Part shown: positions 14,963 to 22,700 of the stretch, piece after piece
How positions within the stretch are numbered: position 1 is the first letter of the stretch
How the letters are laid out: the number at the start of each line of letters is the position of its first letter
Virus record (IMG/VR): IMGVR_UViG_3300035228_000350
Location: 1 to 25,764 of that record
Strand: one strand, 5' to 3'
Source of the DNA: a virus
Length of the DNA stretch: 25,764 nt
Translations under genes and position numbers: made by a program
Notes under the pieces: generated by a model
What the model saw: the letters and a program-made list of their open reading frames with translations, nothing else
Database searches by the model: none
What the model was told of the DNA's origin: nothing

Positions 14963-16596
14963 TGGCTGCTAATCCAAAGGAAATTGCAAAAAGACTCAGA
15001 GCGCAAACTGTCATACAAAGGAAGGAAGAAGATTCCATTGCAGAACAGTTAGCATTAACTGATGCACTCATTGATGAGTATGATGAAATAGTCAATAAAA
15101 TGGATGGTAAACTGCCTCCACTCATTGATCCCATCAACACAGCAATAACGGCTGTTCAAACTGCATATCTGGAGAGAATCTCTCATGGATGTAGGAGTGA
15201 TTTGGCATGGGTTCAAGTAGAGGACAGTAGTTTCAGTAGATATGGTTATGACGATGATGAAGAGGTAACGGTATGGGAGTGTAAAAAAGACGCTTCCACA
15301 TATCAGTTCTTGGGATACTACGGAGCAAAGTATTACAAGTACCCAAGAAATATGGAGTATGGTGCTAATGTTGTTGAAAATATCAATCGTGTTGACGTTA
15401 ATGTTGGTAGTGCTGCTCTTATTATATTTGACGATGATGCCGAAACTCTTACTGGGTTTACTACAGGGAGGGTTGGTATAAAAACAGGAGATCTTATTAC
15501 TGATGCTCTTATAAATCCAACCTTATTTCCATCAGGTAATGCTACAAGTGTTCTTGGATTTGGACTAACACCATACCCCGCTGAGGTTTATCCTTTATCT
15601 GGATTCTGTACATCTGGTGATAACAAAATTTATGCCGATAATAAGACTGGTATCTTCACCGCTTTTAGTGTAGGAGATTTTGTATTTGGTGATACAGGCA
15701 AAAGTGGAGGAGGGATGGTTTCAGCTGGAACCAGTATCACAGGTATTTCAACTGCTGTAGGTATTATAACATACGTTGATAATACAGGTATTACATCCGC
15801 TGCAGAAATGATTCTCAATGTGTTTGAATTGAATAATGCCGTCAGTATAACAGTTAACAAAGATATAGGAACTTCATTCTATATCGGTATTGTATCTGAT
15901 TATTATTTTGCACACTTGAGTCAACCGCCTTCTCAAGCTGGTATAAACAGTTCGGTAATAGTTGTAAGACCAGGCAATACATCAGATATCGAGTTTGAAT
16001 CAACAAAGAATCCAATCGACCCAGTTGAGATTGGTATCGCTCAAAATGTAAATATAGGAAAAGGACACCAATTAGATTTGATTAATAATGGTGATCCTAA
16101 TACCACTTCACAATGGAGACAAGTTAGACAAGAAGATGAACCTCTTGTTGGTAATGGTAGAGCTGGATATTATGTTGGTAATTTTAATTGGCCTACCTTC
16201 AGTACAGATGACGGAGACGGAACTTCAGATTCATTCTATGCGACAGAAGGACAGAGAATTATGATTGGTGTGGGTGGAACTGATGCTGGTAGTAGCACTA
16301 TCGGATATGCTAACGTTCCTCCAGGCCTATCTATACCAGGCGATTGTGGAACTTACGATAACGCAATCGTGGTCAAGACACAAGAAATGAATGAATTGAT
16401 CAACAAAAACGTACCCAAAATAAACTACTATATAAATGGAGCTAAAGCTATGAGGTATTTGAGGGATGAAGATGAAACTAGGGCTTGGGGTTATATGCAG
16501 GCATTAGGATACACTAATTCCAGACAAAAAACACAAGAAGAAAACGCATTGTCAATAGAAGATTTTGACTGGGCAGAGTTTGGATATGAATTATGA
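14962..16596 (+). CDS. Unrecognised virion structural protein
   Basis: This 544-aa protein begins with a charged helical region (residues 1-50, RLRAQTVIQRKEEDSIAEQL) that could form a coiled coil, then a Tyr-rich part (about 110-140: YQFLGYYGAKYYKYPRNMEYG), then a long beta-rich, Gly/Thr/Ser-rich region (150-430) with repeated GI/TGIxT turns like those of the giant protein at 19753. The C-terminal 100 residues are helical and acidic. The helix-then-beta layout with Asp/Gly turns is typical of a fibre or baseplate-associated protein. Neighbours are structural, and the start overlaps the preceding stop (TAATG), so a virion role is likely. No specific T4 counterpart is apparent. Confidence 0.6.
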   Translation: MAANPKEIAKRLRAQTVIQRKEEDSIAEQLALTDALIDEYDEIVNKMDGKLPPLIDPINTAITAVQTAYLERISHGCRSDLAWVQVEDSSFSRYGYDDDEEVTVWECKKDASTYQFLGYYGAKYYKYPRNMEYGANVVENINRVDVNVGSAALIIFDDDAETLTGFTTGRVGIKTGDLITDALINPTLFPSGNATSVLGFGLTPYPAEVYPLSGFCTSGDNKIYADNKTGIFTAFSVGDFVFGDTGKSGGGMVSAGTSITGISTAVGIITYVDNTGITSAAEMILNVFELNNAVSITVNKDIGTSFYIGIVSDYYFAHLSQPPSQAGINSSVIVVRPGNTSDIEFESTKNPIDPVEIGIAQNVNIGKGHQLDLINNGDPNTTSQWRQVRQEDEPLVGNGRAGYYVGNFNWPTFSTDDGDGTSDSFYATEGQRIMIGVGGTDAGSSTIGYANVPPGLSIPGDCGTYDNAIVVKTQEMNELINKNVPKINYYINGAKAMRYLRDEDETRAWGYMQALGYTNSRQKTQEENALSIEDFDWAEFGYEL

Positions 16597-16973
16597 TTCC
16601 TGATCATTTTTACCCATTCTGGACTGTTTATGATAGTATAGGACAGAAGTATTGTGATTGTAGTCACGAACAATATGCCATTACCACTCTGGAATTACAT
16701 GAGGGTGATGGATTTACATATAAACGGATAGAAGCACCCAAACCATTGCCACCTGAGATAATAGATGTCAAATCCACAGGTAGTTACGAGGGTAAATTGC
16801 CAGGGCAACAGGGATTACCTTCCGAAACTTCAATTTACTTTGATAGTATCAAGAAACGATTAGAAGAGAGGGAAAATGATGATATGAGAAATGCAATTAT
16901 AGATGCCGCCGTAAACGGTTATGAAAAAGTATTAGAACAAAGCGATTTACAGAAATTAGATGATTTGCATTAA
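16593..16973 (+). CDS. Small protein of unknown function
   Basis: This 126-aa protein starts by ATGA overlap with the preceding stop. The N-terminal half has aromatic and cysteine residues (HFYPFWTVYD, YCDCSHEQY), a Pro-rich middle (APKPLPPEIID), and a charged, probably helical C-terminus (about 80-126, IKKRLEERENDDMRNAIIDA). No motif is recognised. The tight overlap with structural and oxygenase genes suggests it is expressed in the same late operon. Confidence 0.6.
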   Translation: MIPDHFYPFWTVYDSIGQKYCDCSHEQYAITTLELHEGDGFTYKRIEAPKPLPPEIIDVKSTGSYEGKLPGQQGLPSETSIYFDSIKKRLEERENDDMRNAIIDAAVNGYEKVLEQSDLQKLDDLH

Positions 16974-17497
16974 TGAAACAACTTTTTGGAATACCTGTCT
17001 TTGAAGATCAGGTTGATGTAACTAAATTTGATTGTATTCCCCTCTCTCCCTTAGAACCTACTTGGGATTCTGGAGTTTCATCTACTTTCTCGTCACAGAA
17101 ACAAGAAGAAATTCCACAGGAAATTTGGGTTTATTTGTCTGGTATAATAGAGAGAAATCTCTATCCAGCAGAACTGATGGGAAAGAACGCAAGGTTTGGA
17201 CATATATGGAGAAATGTTTATAAGAAACATGATTATCAAGATGCTCACATACATCCTAAAAGTCAATGGAGTTATGTGATATATGTTGACGTGACATCAA
17301 GAACTGCATTTTTTAATCCTTCGATTCATAACATTCAGAACCATTTTGGTTGCACTTTGCCCCAGTTTCCGTTAGACTATAAACCTATTCTGGAGCCTGG
17401 GAGTATCATCATATTCCCATCATTCCTCATGCACATGGTTAATTCCGGCAATGAGGGAACTACAATATCTGGAAACATTTACATGGAATACTCATGA
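16973..17497 (+). CDS. 2-oxoglutarate/Fe(II) oxygenase-like protein (HxH variant)
   Basis: This 174-aa protein has the layout of the 2OG-FeII_Oxy_5 type found in cyanophages: an aspartate-rich start, then AHIHPKSQWSYVIYVD (about residues 91-106) with H92 and H94, and a later PGSIIIFPSFLMHMVNSG (about 142-159) with H154. H92 or H94 plus H154 would be metal ligands in a double-stranded beta-helix. The usual Arg that binds 2-oxoglutarate is not visible in EGTTISGNIYMEY, where Thr stands at the expected place, so activity is uncertain. Phage members of this class may modify proteins or nucleotides; the substrate is unknown. Start overlaps the preceding stop (TAATG) and it shares 4 nt (ATGA) with the next gene. 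Confidence 0.68.
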   Translation: MKQLFGIPVFEDQVDVTKFDCIPLSPLEPTWDSGVSSTFSSQKQEEIPQEIWVYLSGIIERNLYPAELMGKNARFGHIWRNVYKKHDYQDAHIHPKSQWSYVIYVDVTSRTAFFNPSIHNIQNHFGCTLPQFPLDYKPILEPGSIIIFPSFLMHMVNSGNEGTTISGNIYMEYS

Positions 17498-17796
17498 CTG
17501 ACAACAATAGAATGTCAAAAGAGGATTATCTCAAGAGATGCGAGGAAGTACAGGACACTGCCTATGCGGAGAAGGGGAATCCTCAGACATTTGGAAACAA
17601 CTTACTTCTACAAAATATTGATGCCTTTGGAGCAGAGATCGCAAGACTCTCTACTGCTGTACGGGCTCTAGAAAGATCGGCCAATGATGCAGAACTTCGG
17701 ATCATTGGCCTTGAAAATGAAATCGAAGTTTTATCTAGAGAGGTTGAAATTGGCAAAACGCACACTCACGATTCAAAAGAAAAACCCACAGAATAA
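17494..17796 (+). CDS. Short coiled-coil protein of unknown function
   Basis: This 100-aa protein has a central heptad-like helix (about residues 48-88, IARLSTAVRALERSANDAEL and onward) with Leu, Ile and Val at regular positions, so a coiled coil is likely. The tail is charged and His-containing (KTHTHDSKEKPTE). No family is recognised. The start ATG is at the 4-nt overlap with the oxygenase-like gene. A perfect 10-bp inverted repeat at 17679-17710 lies in its coding sequence, and a short gene overlaps its 3' end in another frame. Confidence 0.62.
   Translation: MTDNNRMSKEDYLKRCEEVQDTAYAEKGNPQTFGNNLLLQNIDAFGAEIARLSTAVRALERSANDAELRIIGLENEIEVLSREVEIGKTHTHDSKEKPTE
17679..17710 (+). repeat. Perfect 10-bp inverted repeat inside the coiled-coil gene
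   Basis: GGCCAATGAT (17679-17688) and ATCATTGGCC (17701-17710) are exact reverse complements with a 12-nt loop. The structure ends 39 nt before the TTG start of the 54-aa gene. It has no T-tract, so it does not look like an intrinsic terminator. An effect on translation or mRNA stability is possible. Confidence 0.6.
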
Positions 17797-17914
17797 TCAA
17801 GTCTGGGAGTGGGAGGAAACTCCAGAACTCTCTGCATTTATCTCCAAACAAACTGGCAATGAGGTTTTGAAACAGAAACCTACTATGAAAGATGTTGAAG
17901 TATCCGAATCTTAA
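17750..17914 (+). CDS. Short protein with a TTG start, overlapping the coiled-coil gene
   Basis: A TTG at 17750 is preceded by AGAGG at about 7 nt, a good ribosome-site spacing, and gives a 54-aa protein beginning MAKRTLTIQKK and containing QNNQVWEWEETPELSAF (residues about 15-31). The alternative ATG at 17684 would place 22 extra residues inside the upstream coding sequence in another frame and has no good ribosome site. The Trp-Glu-Trp-Glu-Glu motif and the good start context argue that it is real. It overlaps the coiled-coil gene by 47 nt and the next oxygenase gene by 23 nt. Function is unknown. Confidence 0.58.
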   Translation: MAKRTLTIQKKNPQNNQVWEWEETPELSAFISKQTGNEVLKQKPTMKDVEVSES

Positions 17915-18479
17915 AGACCACATATTTGAGTATGATTTGCTATCTGATCAGGAATGTGATCAGATAGTATCTCTTTTAGATTCTCGTGAATGGGGTGAAT
18001 TTTCTTGGTATCAGGACTTTGAACAGGTTGATATTGATAAAGAATCAAATATGAAATCAACCGTAACTGCCCCAGAGGCGGTAAATATAATACAACCACA
18101 TATAAATGATGAGTTGTTTAATGCCTTCCACGAAAAATATAATTATTATGACGTTGAGGATAATCAAACTGGCGGTTCATTTTGGGAAGCTTGCTCAGGC
18201 ATAAAATTCAATAAGTATGATGTTGGCGATTATCTTAGTCCACACTACGATCATATCCGAGATTTCTTTGAAGGACAATTTAGAGGCATACCTGTTACTA
18301 GTGTGGTAGGTGTGTTGAATGACGATTTTGAAGGAGGTGAGTTTAGGTTTTGGAAGGAACACACTGTCAATATAAAGAAGGGAAGTGTGTTAGTATTTCC
18401 AGCACTGTATTTGTTTCCACATGAAGTAATGCCAGTAACAAAAGGAACCAGATATTCTTGGATACAATGGATTGTATAG
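17892..18479 (+). CDS. 2-oxoglutarate/Fe(II)-dependent oxygenase, prolyl-hydroxylase type
   Basis: This 195-aa protein has a complete set of 2OG-Fe(II) oxygenase residues: H118-x-D120 (LSPHYDH), distal H177 (LYLFPHEVMPV) and R187 (KGTRYSW) for 2-oxoglutarate binding. The strands between (VTSVVGVLNDDFEGGEFRFW, then IKKGSVLVFPA) match the 2OG-FeII_Oxy_3 or PKHD-type domain with a typical N-terminal helix (LLSDQECDQIVSLLD). Such enzymes hydroxylate proline or other residues; those carried by cyanophages have unknown targets. It ends 20 nt before the tmRNA acceptor piece. The ATG at 17892 lies in the end of the 54-aa gene with a weak ribosome site, so coupled translation is likely. An 11-bp inverted repeat lies near its start. 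Confidence 0.84.
   Translation: MLKYPNLKDHIFEYDLLSDQECDQIVSLLDSREWGEFSWYQDFEQVDIDKESNMKSTVTAPEAVNIIQPHINDELFNAFHEKYNYYDVEDNQTGGSFWEACSGIKFNKYDVGDYLSPHYDHIRDFFEGQFRGIPVTSVVGVLNDDFEGGEFRFWKEHTVNIKKGSVLVFPALYLFPHEVMPVTKGTRYSWIQWIV
17940..17967 (+). repeat. Perfect 11-bp inverted repeat near the start of the oxygenase gene
   Basis: CTATCTGATCA (17940-17950) pairs with TGATCAGATAG (17957-17967) around a 6-nt loop. The stem is 46 nt after the ATG and is followed by TATCTCTTTTAG, so it could act as a weak terminator or attenuator, or fold in the mRNA to slow translation. It is also compatible with coding constraint on an acidic DQECDQ segment. Confidence 0.55.
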
Positions 18480-18499
18480 TCCTGATGTATGACTCAAAA

Positions 18500-18557
18500 A
18501 GACATGTAGGTGGTGTAATCGACATTCTGGACAGGGGTTCGATTCCCCTCATCTCCA
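18500..18557 (+). ncRNA. tmRNA acceptor piece
   Basis: This piece carries one strand of helix 2, the segment GACATTCTGGAC, a complete 5-bp T arm with a TTCGATT loop, and the 3' acceptor strand ending in A18557. No CCA is encoded after it (the next bases are TTCAA), so CCA would be added by the host tRNA nucleotidyltransferase. The 5' end is not defined in the sequence. Confidence 0.82.
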
Positions 18558-18653
18558 TTCAAGGGGATGCCATGGTCTCGACAGGGTATACGGAACATGA
18601 CTGAAAACCTGCTCGGAGAGCAAACCATAGATGCAAAAACATCTGACACTGCT

Positions 18654-18728
18654 GCGAATAACATCGTAGCGTTCTCTCGTATTCTTACAAGAGAATTTGC
18701 CCGCACTGACGAACTCGTCGCTGCTTAA
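18654..18728 (+). other. tmRNA tag reading frame with P5-like hairpin
   Basis: Reading from GCG at 18654 gives ANNIVAFSR, then ILTREFARTDELVAA, then TAA: 24 codons. The ANNIV.FSR start is the cyanobacterial tag pattern and the VAA end suits ClpXP-type recognition. Known cyanobacterial tags that I recall are about 16 residues, so this one is long. Two hairpins overlap the frame: TTCTCT with AGAGAA (18672-18677 and 18690-18695) and TTGCCC with GGGCAA (18697-18702 and 18730-18735), the second like helix 5, which in tmRNAs holds the stop codon. The resume codon could also be GCT at 18651. Confidence 0.78.
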
Positions 18729-18772
18729 GGGGCAATCGGGGATTAGTCACTCCTTGTTAACCAAGTGACTGT

Positions 18773-18787
18773 GGGGGCTCTGCCCCC
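18773..18787 (+). other. Strong GC hairpin closing the tmRNA coding piece
   Basis: GGGGGC pairs with GCCCCC around a 3-nt TCT loop. Just upstream, AGTCACT (18745-18751) pairs with AGTGACT (18764-18770). The run after the hairpin is TCCTATATAAATT, not a U-tract, so it may mark the RNA 3' end or take part in a pseudoknot rather than terminate by itself. Confidence 0.55.
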
Positions 18788-18792
18788 TCCTA

Positions 18793-18800
18793 TATAAATT
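18793..18800 (+). promoter_or_regulatory. Possible late-promoter-like element TATAAATT
   Basis: TATAAATT differs from the T4 late-promoter box TATAAATA at one position and lies 9 nt before the ATG at 18810. The AT-rich context makes chance occurrence likely; the short distance would leave almost no leader. Confidence 0.25.
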
Positions 18801-18809
18801 AAAACACTC

Positions 18810-18998
18810 ATGAGATTACAATTCTGGTATTCAAAAAATATTGAACAGTGGCATTGGACACTCCACACCAGACATTATGCTCCGAAAGGAACAGATTACT
18901 ATTATACCTCTGGATCAGGAACTGATGTAAGAGAGGTAATGGGTAAGGTTGCCTCAGAAGTTGAACATTTAGTGGAAGAAAAGAACAAAGATGTTTGA
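18810..18998 (+). CDS. Small protein of unknown function after tmRNA
   Basis: This 62-aa protein is rich in aromatic residues at the N-terminus (FWYSKNIEQWHWTLHTRHY, residues about 5-23) and helical and acidic at the end (VMGKVASEVEHLVEEKNKDV). This W.H.TL...HY type of start looks conserved rather than random, but I cannot name it. It follows the tmRNA locus by about 20 nt and overlaps the next gene by 8 nt. Confidence 0.62.
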   Translation: MRLQFWYSKNIEQWHWTLHTRHYAPKGTDYYYTSGSGTDVREVMGKVASEVEHLVEEKNKDV

Positions 18999-19695
18999 AT
19001 TAAGTGAAAATTTAGAAGCTACTGCCATCACAGACATAGGCATAGATGGTAGGAGTGCTATGGTCATAGATAATTTTTATGAAAATCCAGAGGAAGTTAG
19101 AAGATTAGCTTTAAAGTTGGATAGAAAAAAAGATATTCCATTTAGTAATCACCCTAATGGAATAGAAAGAGCTGCATATCAAACAGATGAACTAAGGAAA
19201 AATATAGAACATGTGATCAAACAGATATGTCATGACGATGAACATTGGGGCAGAACATGCGATAGACCAACGATTGACGAAAATATGTCATACATGTGGT
19301 TTCTTGTAGAGTATCTAAATGAAAAGACAATGACAGATCAACCAGATCGACTCATACCTTTTCAACTATGGTATGAACATAACCCATCGCCTTTCCAATT
19401 TAAGATAGAGATATATTTAAACCATGAGGAAGAATGTTTTGGTGGAACAAACCTATGGAATTTTGCTGGAAGGACTTCAGTAGTTGAAGATATGAAGGCA
19501 ATGTATGCCACTAAAAAACATTTTGATATTATTAAAGATGTTTATGACTCTAAATTTACTTGGGGTAGGGAGTTTACTTTTGGTATGAAATTTAATAGGG
19601 CAATAATCATTCCTGCTGACATATTACAATCTCCAATCATGAATACGGGTAAATTTACTGACGTAGATAGGATAACACAGGCCATATTTTTATAG
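18991..19695 (+). CDS. DUF6445-like protein, degenerate 2OG-oxygenase fold
   Basis: This 234-aa protein starts its fold with MVIDNFYENPEEVRRLALKL (residues 24-43), the typical opening of DUF6445-like proteins, a branch of 2-oxoglutarate oxygenase-like folds. Later IEIYLNHEEECFGGTNLWNF (139-158) and MKFNRAIIIPADILQSP (199-215) correspond to the last strands of that fold, and RITQAIFL ends it. The metal ligands are not visible: FKIEIYLN has no His-x-Asp, and DILQSP has no His where 'LFHS' is usual. It may be a non-catalytic relative. It overlaps the preceding gene by 8 nt and is followed by a promoter-like element. Confidence 0.66.
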   Translation: MFELSENLEATAITDIGIDGRSAMVIDNFYENPEEVRRLALKLDRKKDIPFSNHPNGIERAAYQTDELRKNIEHVIKQICHDDEHWGRTCDRPTIDENMSYMWFLVEYLNEKTMTDQPDRLIPFQLWYEHNPSPFQFKIEIYLNHEEECFGGTNLWNFAGRTSVVEDMKAMYATKKHFDIIKDVYDSKFTWGREFTFGMKFNRAIIIPADILQSPIMNTGKFTDVDRITQAIFL

Positions 19696-19713
19696 ATAGT
19701 CATTTGATCCTGT

Positions 19714-19720
19714 CTAAATA
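19714..19720 (+). promoter_or_regulatory. Late-promoter-like element CTAAATA upstream of the giant structural gene
   Basis: CTAAATA lies in the 57-nt gap after the DUF6445-like gene, 32 nt before ATG 19753. It is the third copy of this heptamer in a gene-start position in the window, so it probably drives the long structural gene. No strong ribosome site is visible; GGTTGTTGGTGCG precedes the ATG. Confidence 0.6.
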
Positions 19721-19752
19721 GGTTAGAAGAAATTTTATAGGTTGTTGGTGCG

Positions 19753-22700
19753 ATGCCTCTATCAAGATTAGAAAACTTTCTAAAGAACGCTGAGGGTAAT
19801 ATACTCTATGTAAACCCAAGTGACTTTGACGCTACTGATAGTATTGAAAACCGAGGTAACTCTCAGACAAGACCCTTCAAGACGATTCAGAGGGCACTGA
19901 TTGAGGCTGCAAGATTTTCATATCAGGTTGGTAAAAATAACGATAAGATAGACAGAACAACTATCTTAGCATATCCTGGCGTACACTACATTGATAACAG
20001 GCCTGGATTTACTGTCACAAATAATGGTGGCAACGCAGAATTTAAGTGCAGAAAGAACGCTGGATATGAAGTAACTTCATTAGAACAGTTTACAACTGAA
20101 ACAAACTTTGATGTTTTAGATCCTAATAACGAACTGTACAAGTATAATAGTACCGAAGGTGGTGCTATCATGCCTCGTGGTACATCTATCATTGGTTTGG
20201 ATCTTCGTAAAACCAAACTTAGACCTCTTTATGTTCCAGATCCTCTGAATGATGATATGGAATATGGTGGTGTTCTTAGAGTTACTGGTACTTGTTACTT
20301 TACGGCATTCACTATTTTTGATGCAGATATCACCAAGACTGCATACTATGACTATGATAGTAACAGAAAAACTCCTTCATATTCACACCACAAGTTAGCA
20401 ACATTTACTTATGCTGATGGTGTAAACAACGTCTTGATCGATGGTACAGATAGTACATTGACAGACCTTGATATGTTCTACTTCAAGGTTGCAAAGGCAT
20501 ACGGAGACTCATCTGGTAGACCAGTTGGAAACTATCCTACATTTGATGATTTTGAACCAAGTGTTGATGAATTTAGAATTGTTGGTGATTTACAAGCAGA
20601 TCCAGTTGGTGTTACATCTATCAGAGCGGGTGATGGTAATACACCAACGGCAACTCTGACCATTGAGACTAACAAGGCACATGGACTATTTAAAGATACT
20701 CCTGTTTTAATTGCTGGTATTACAACTGCAATCAACTCCTACAATGGTTCGTTCCTTGTAGATGAAGTTTCAAGTAGTACTCAGTTCACAGTTCAGACAC
20801 CAAATGTTCCTAGTAATGCACTACCAACTGCACAAGAAATTCAGAACTCTAGTATTGTAGTTGAGTCTGATACTGTTGGATCTGCTTCTCCATACATCTT
20901 TAACGTATCACTCCGATCAGTGTTCGGTATGAACGGATTGGATTGTGATGGTGACAAGGCAACTGGTTTCAAATCTATGGTTTGTGCTCAGTTCACTGGT
21001 ATCTCAATTCAGAAAGACGACAACGCTTTCATACTTTACAACCCTACAACTGCAATATTCAACGATACTACTACAGTATCAGAGTCAGATAAACCACTAC
21101 ACTCTAACTCAAGGGCGATATACAAACCAAATTTTGAAACCTCTCACATGAGGACTAGGAATAACTCTGTTATTCAGTTGGTTTCTGTGTTCGCTATTGC
21201 GTATGCTCGTCACTTCCATGCAGAACGAGGCGGTGACGCATCAATTACCAACTCTAACTCCAACTTTGGACAAACTGCTCTTGAGTCTACAGGTTTCCGT
21301 CCAGACTCATTCGACAGAGATGATGTTGGTTATATCACTCACGTCATTCCACCAAGAGAGATTACAAGAGAGGACTCTACTGTATCTTGGTTGACCATTG
21401 ATACTAGAAAAACCATTGGTGTTGGTGTAACTGATAGATTCTATCTGTTTGGTTATAACAACCAAGAGATTGTTCCTCCAGCAGAGATTGATTCATTCAA
21501 AGTTGGTGCAAGAAATAACGATACACTATTCCTAAGTTTAGTTAATACTCTATCTGGACAGGCAGTACAAGAGACTTATCAGTCTCCTGTCTTTATGCAA
21601 GTTCCTAGTGGTATCGGAACTTCTGGATTCAAAGAGTATGAGGTTATTAGAAACTCTGGTGTCAACGCCATTATTTCTAACGTATTCCAGTTCAAGACCG
21701 CTCATCAACTTGTAAATGGTGAGAAAGTCAGAGTATTCAGTAATACTGGTGAAACTCCAAGTGGTATCTTCAATGATAAGATTTACTTTGCAATCTCTGG
21801 TGGTACACTCGCTGCAGACAGAATTCAGTTAGCATCTACATTTAACGATGCTGCTTCTAGACGACCTATTACTGGTATTTCTAATGGTGGTGGTAAGTTA
21901 AGAATAAGATCTACTGTATCGGACAAGAATCCTGGCGATCCAGGCCACCCAATGCAGTTTGATGAGAGTACTTATACCATTAATAGTATTCCTAACACAG
22001 TTGGTGGTTGGTATCTAACTGGTTCTTCAAGCACTGCTGATAATACTATCTTCTCTGCTATCAATACTATCGGTGTTGGTGTGATTGGAGAGGAAACAGG
22101 AACTACATTCCTCAAGAGAAGAGTTGATAATAGATCTCTACTCGACAGACTCTATAGAATTAGATATGTTATTCCAAAAGAACATATCAATGCTCGTGCT
22201 CCTAAGCCTGGTTTCATTCTACAAGAGTCTAAGACAGTTGGTGTAAGTAGTGCATCATTCTTGAGTGCAGACTTAAGTAATCCAACTCAACTTAAGAACG
22301 TCAAAATTGTTAAGACGGCAACTTATAATGCTCAGACTATTTCATTTACAACTGAAGAACCACATAGACTACAGAAAGGAGACACTGTTACTATCAGGAA
22401 CATTGATAGTGTCAACAATAGTCTAGGAACATTCAAGTTAGGATATAATGGTGAGTTTGGTGTTGATAATGTTATTTCAACTAAGAAGTTCACTGTCACT
22501 GGTATCAGTACAGATCCAGGCCTGTTCCTTAATCAGGTAAACCAGAGAACTACTCAACAACAGATTGAATCGCTACCTACAGTTCAAAGATCAAAGGCAG
22601 TTGATAGTTTCACAGTTTACAGAGTACAAGAGAACAAACCTCATGTACCTGGCACATCTGGACAAGACGGTGTGTACAACATCACTATGGTTTGTGCATC

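Larger units (their letters stand above)
18500..18788 (+). ncRNA. ssrA: tmRNA (ssrA), circularly permuted two-piece form
   Basis: The 3' half of the tRNA-like domain lies upstream of the 5' half. T arm: AGGGG (18533-18537), loop TTCGATT, CCCCT (18545-18549). Acceptor 3' strand CATCTCC (18550-18556) with discriminator A18557 pairs with GGGGATG (18563-18569) over 7 bp including one G-U. The D-region GGTCTCGACAGG (18574-18585) matches the GGnnTCGAC tmRNA hallmark. Helix 2 also closes across the two pieces: GGTATAC (18585-18591) with GTGTAATC (18513-18520, one bulged A), and ACATG (18595-18599) with CATGT (18503-18507). The tag frame begins at 18654. tmRNA rescues stalled ribosomes and marks products for degradation; a permuted gene needs excision of the 5-nt joining segment. 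The outer ends are estimates. Confidence 0.88.

Noticed and set aside
18521-18557. Possible tRNA gene, from the T arm and 3' acceptor strand
   Set aside because: No anticodon arm or D arm lies upstream; the acceptor strand pairs instead with GGGGATG downstream, which fits a permuted tmRNA.
18494-18706. A minus-strand open frame across the tmRNA locus
   Set aside because: The plus strand has clear tmRNA pairings and a cyanobacterial-type tag; the antisense frame has no start context and is explained by the RNA gene.
18773-18800. Intrinsic terminator at the end of the tmRNA
   Set aside because: The hairpin is strong but the run after it is TCCTATATAAATT rather than a U-tract, so only an RNA-end hairpin is claimed.
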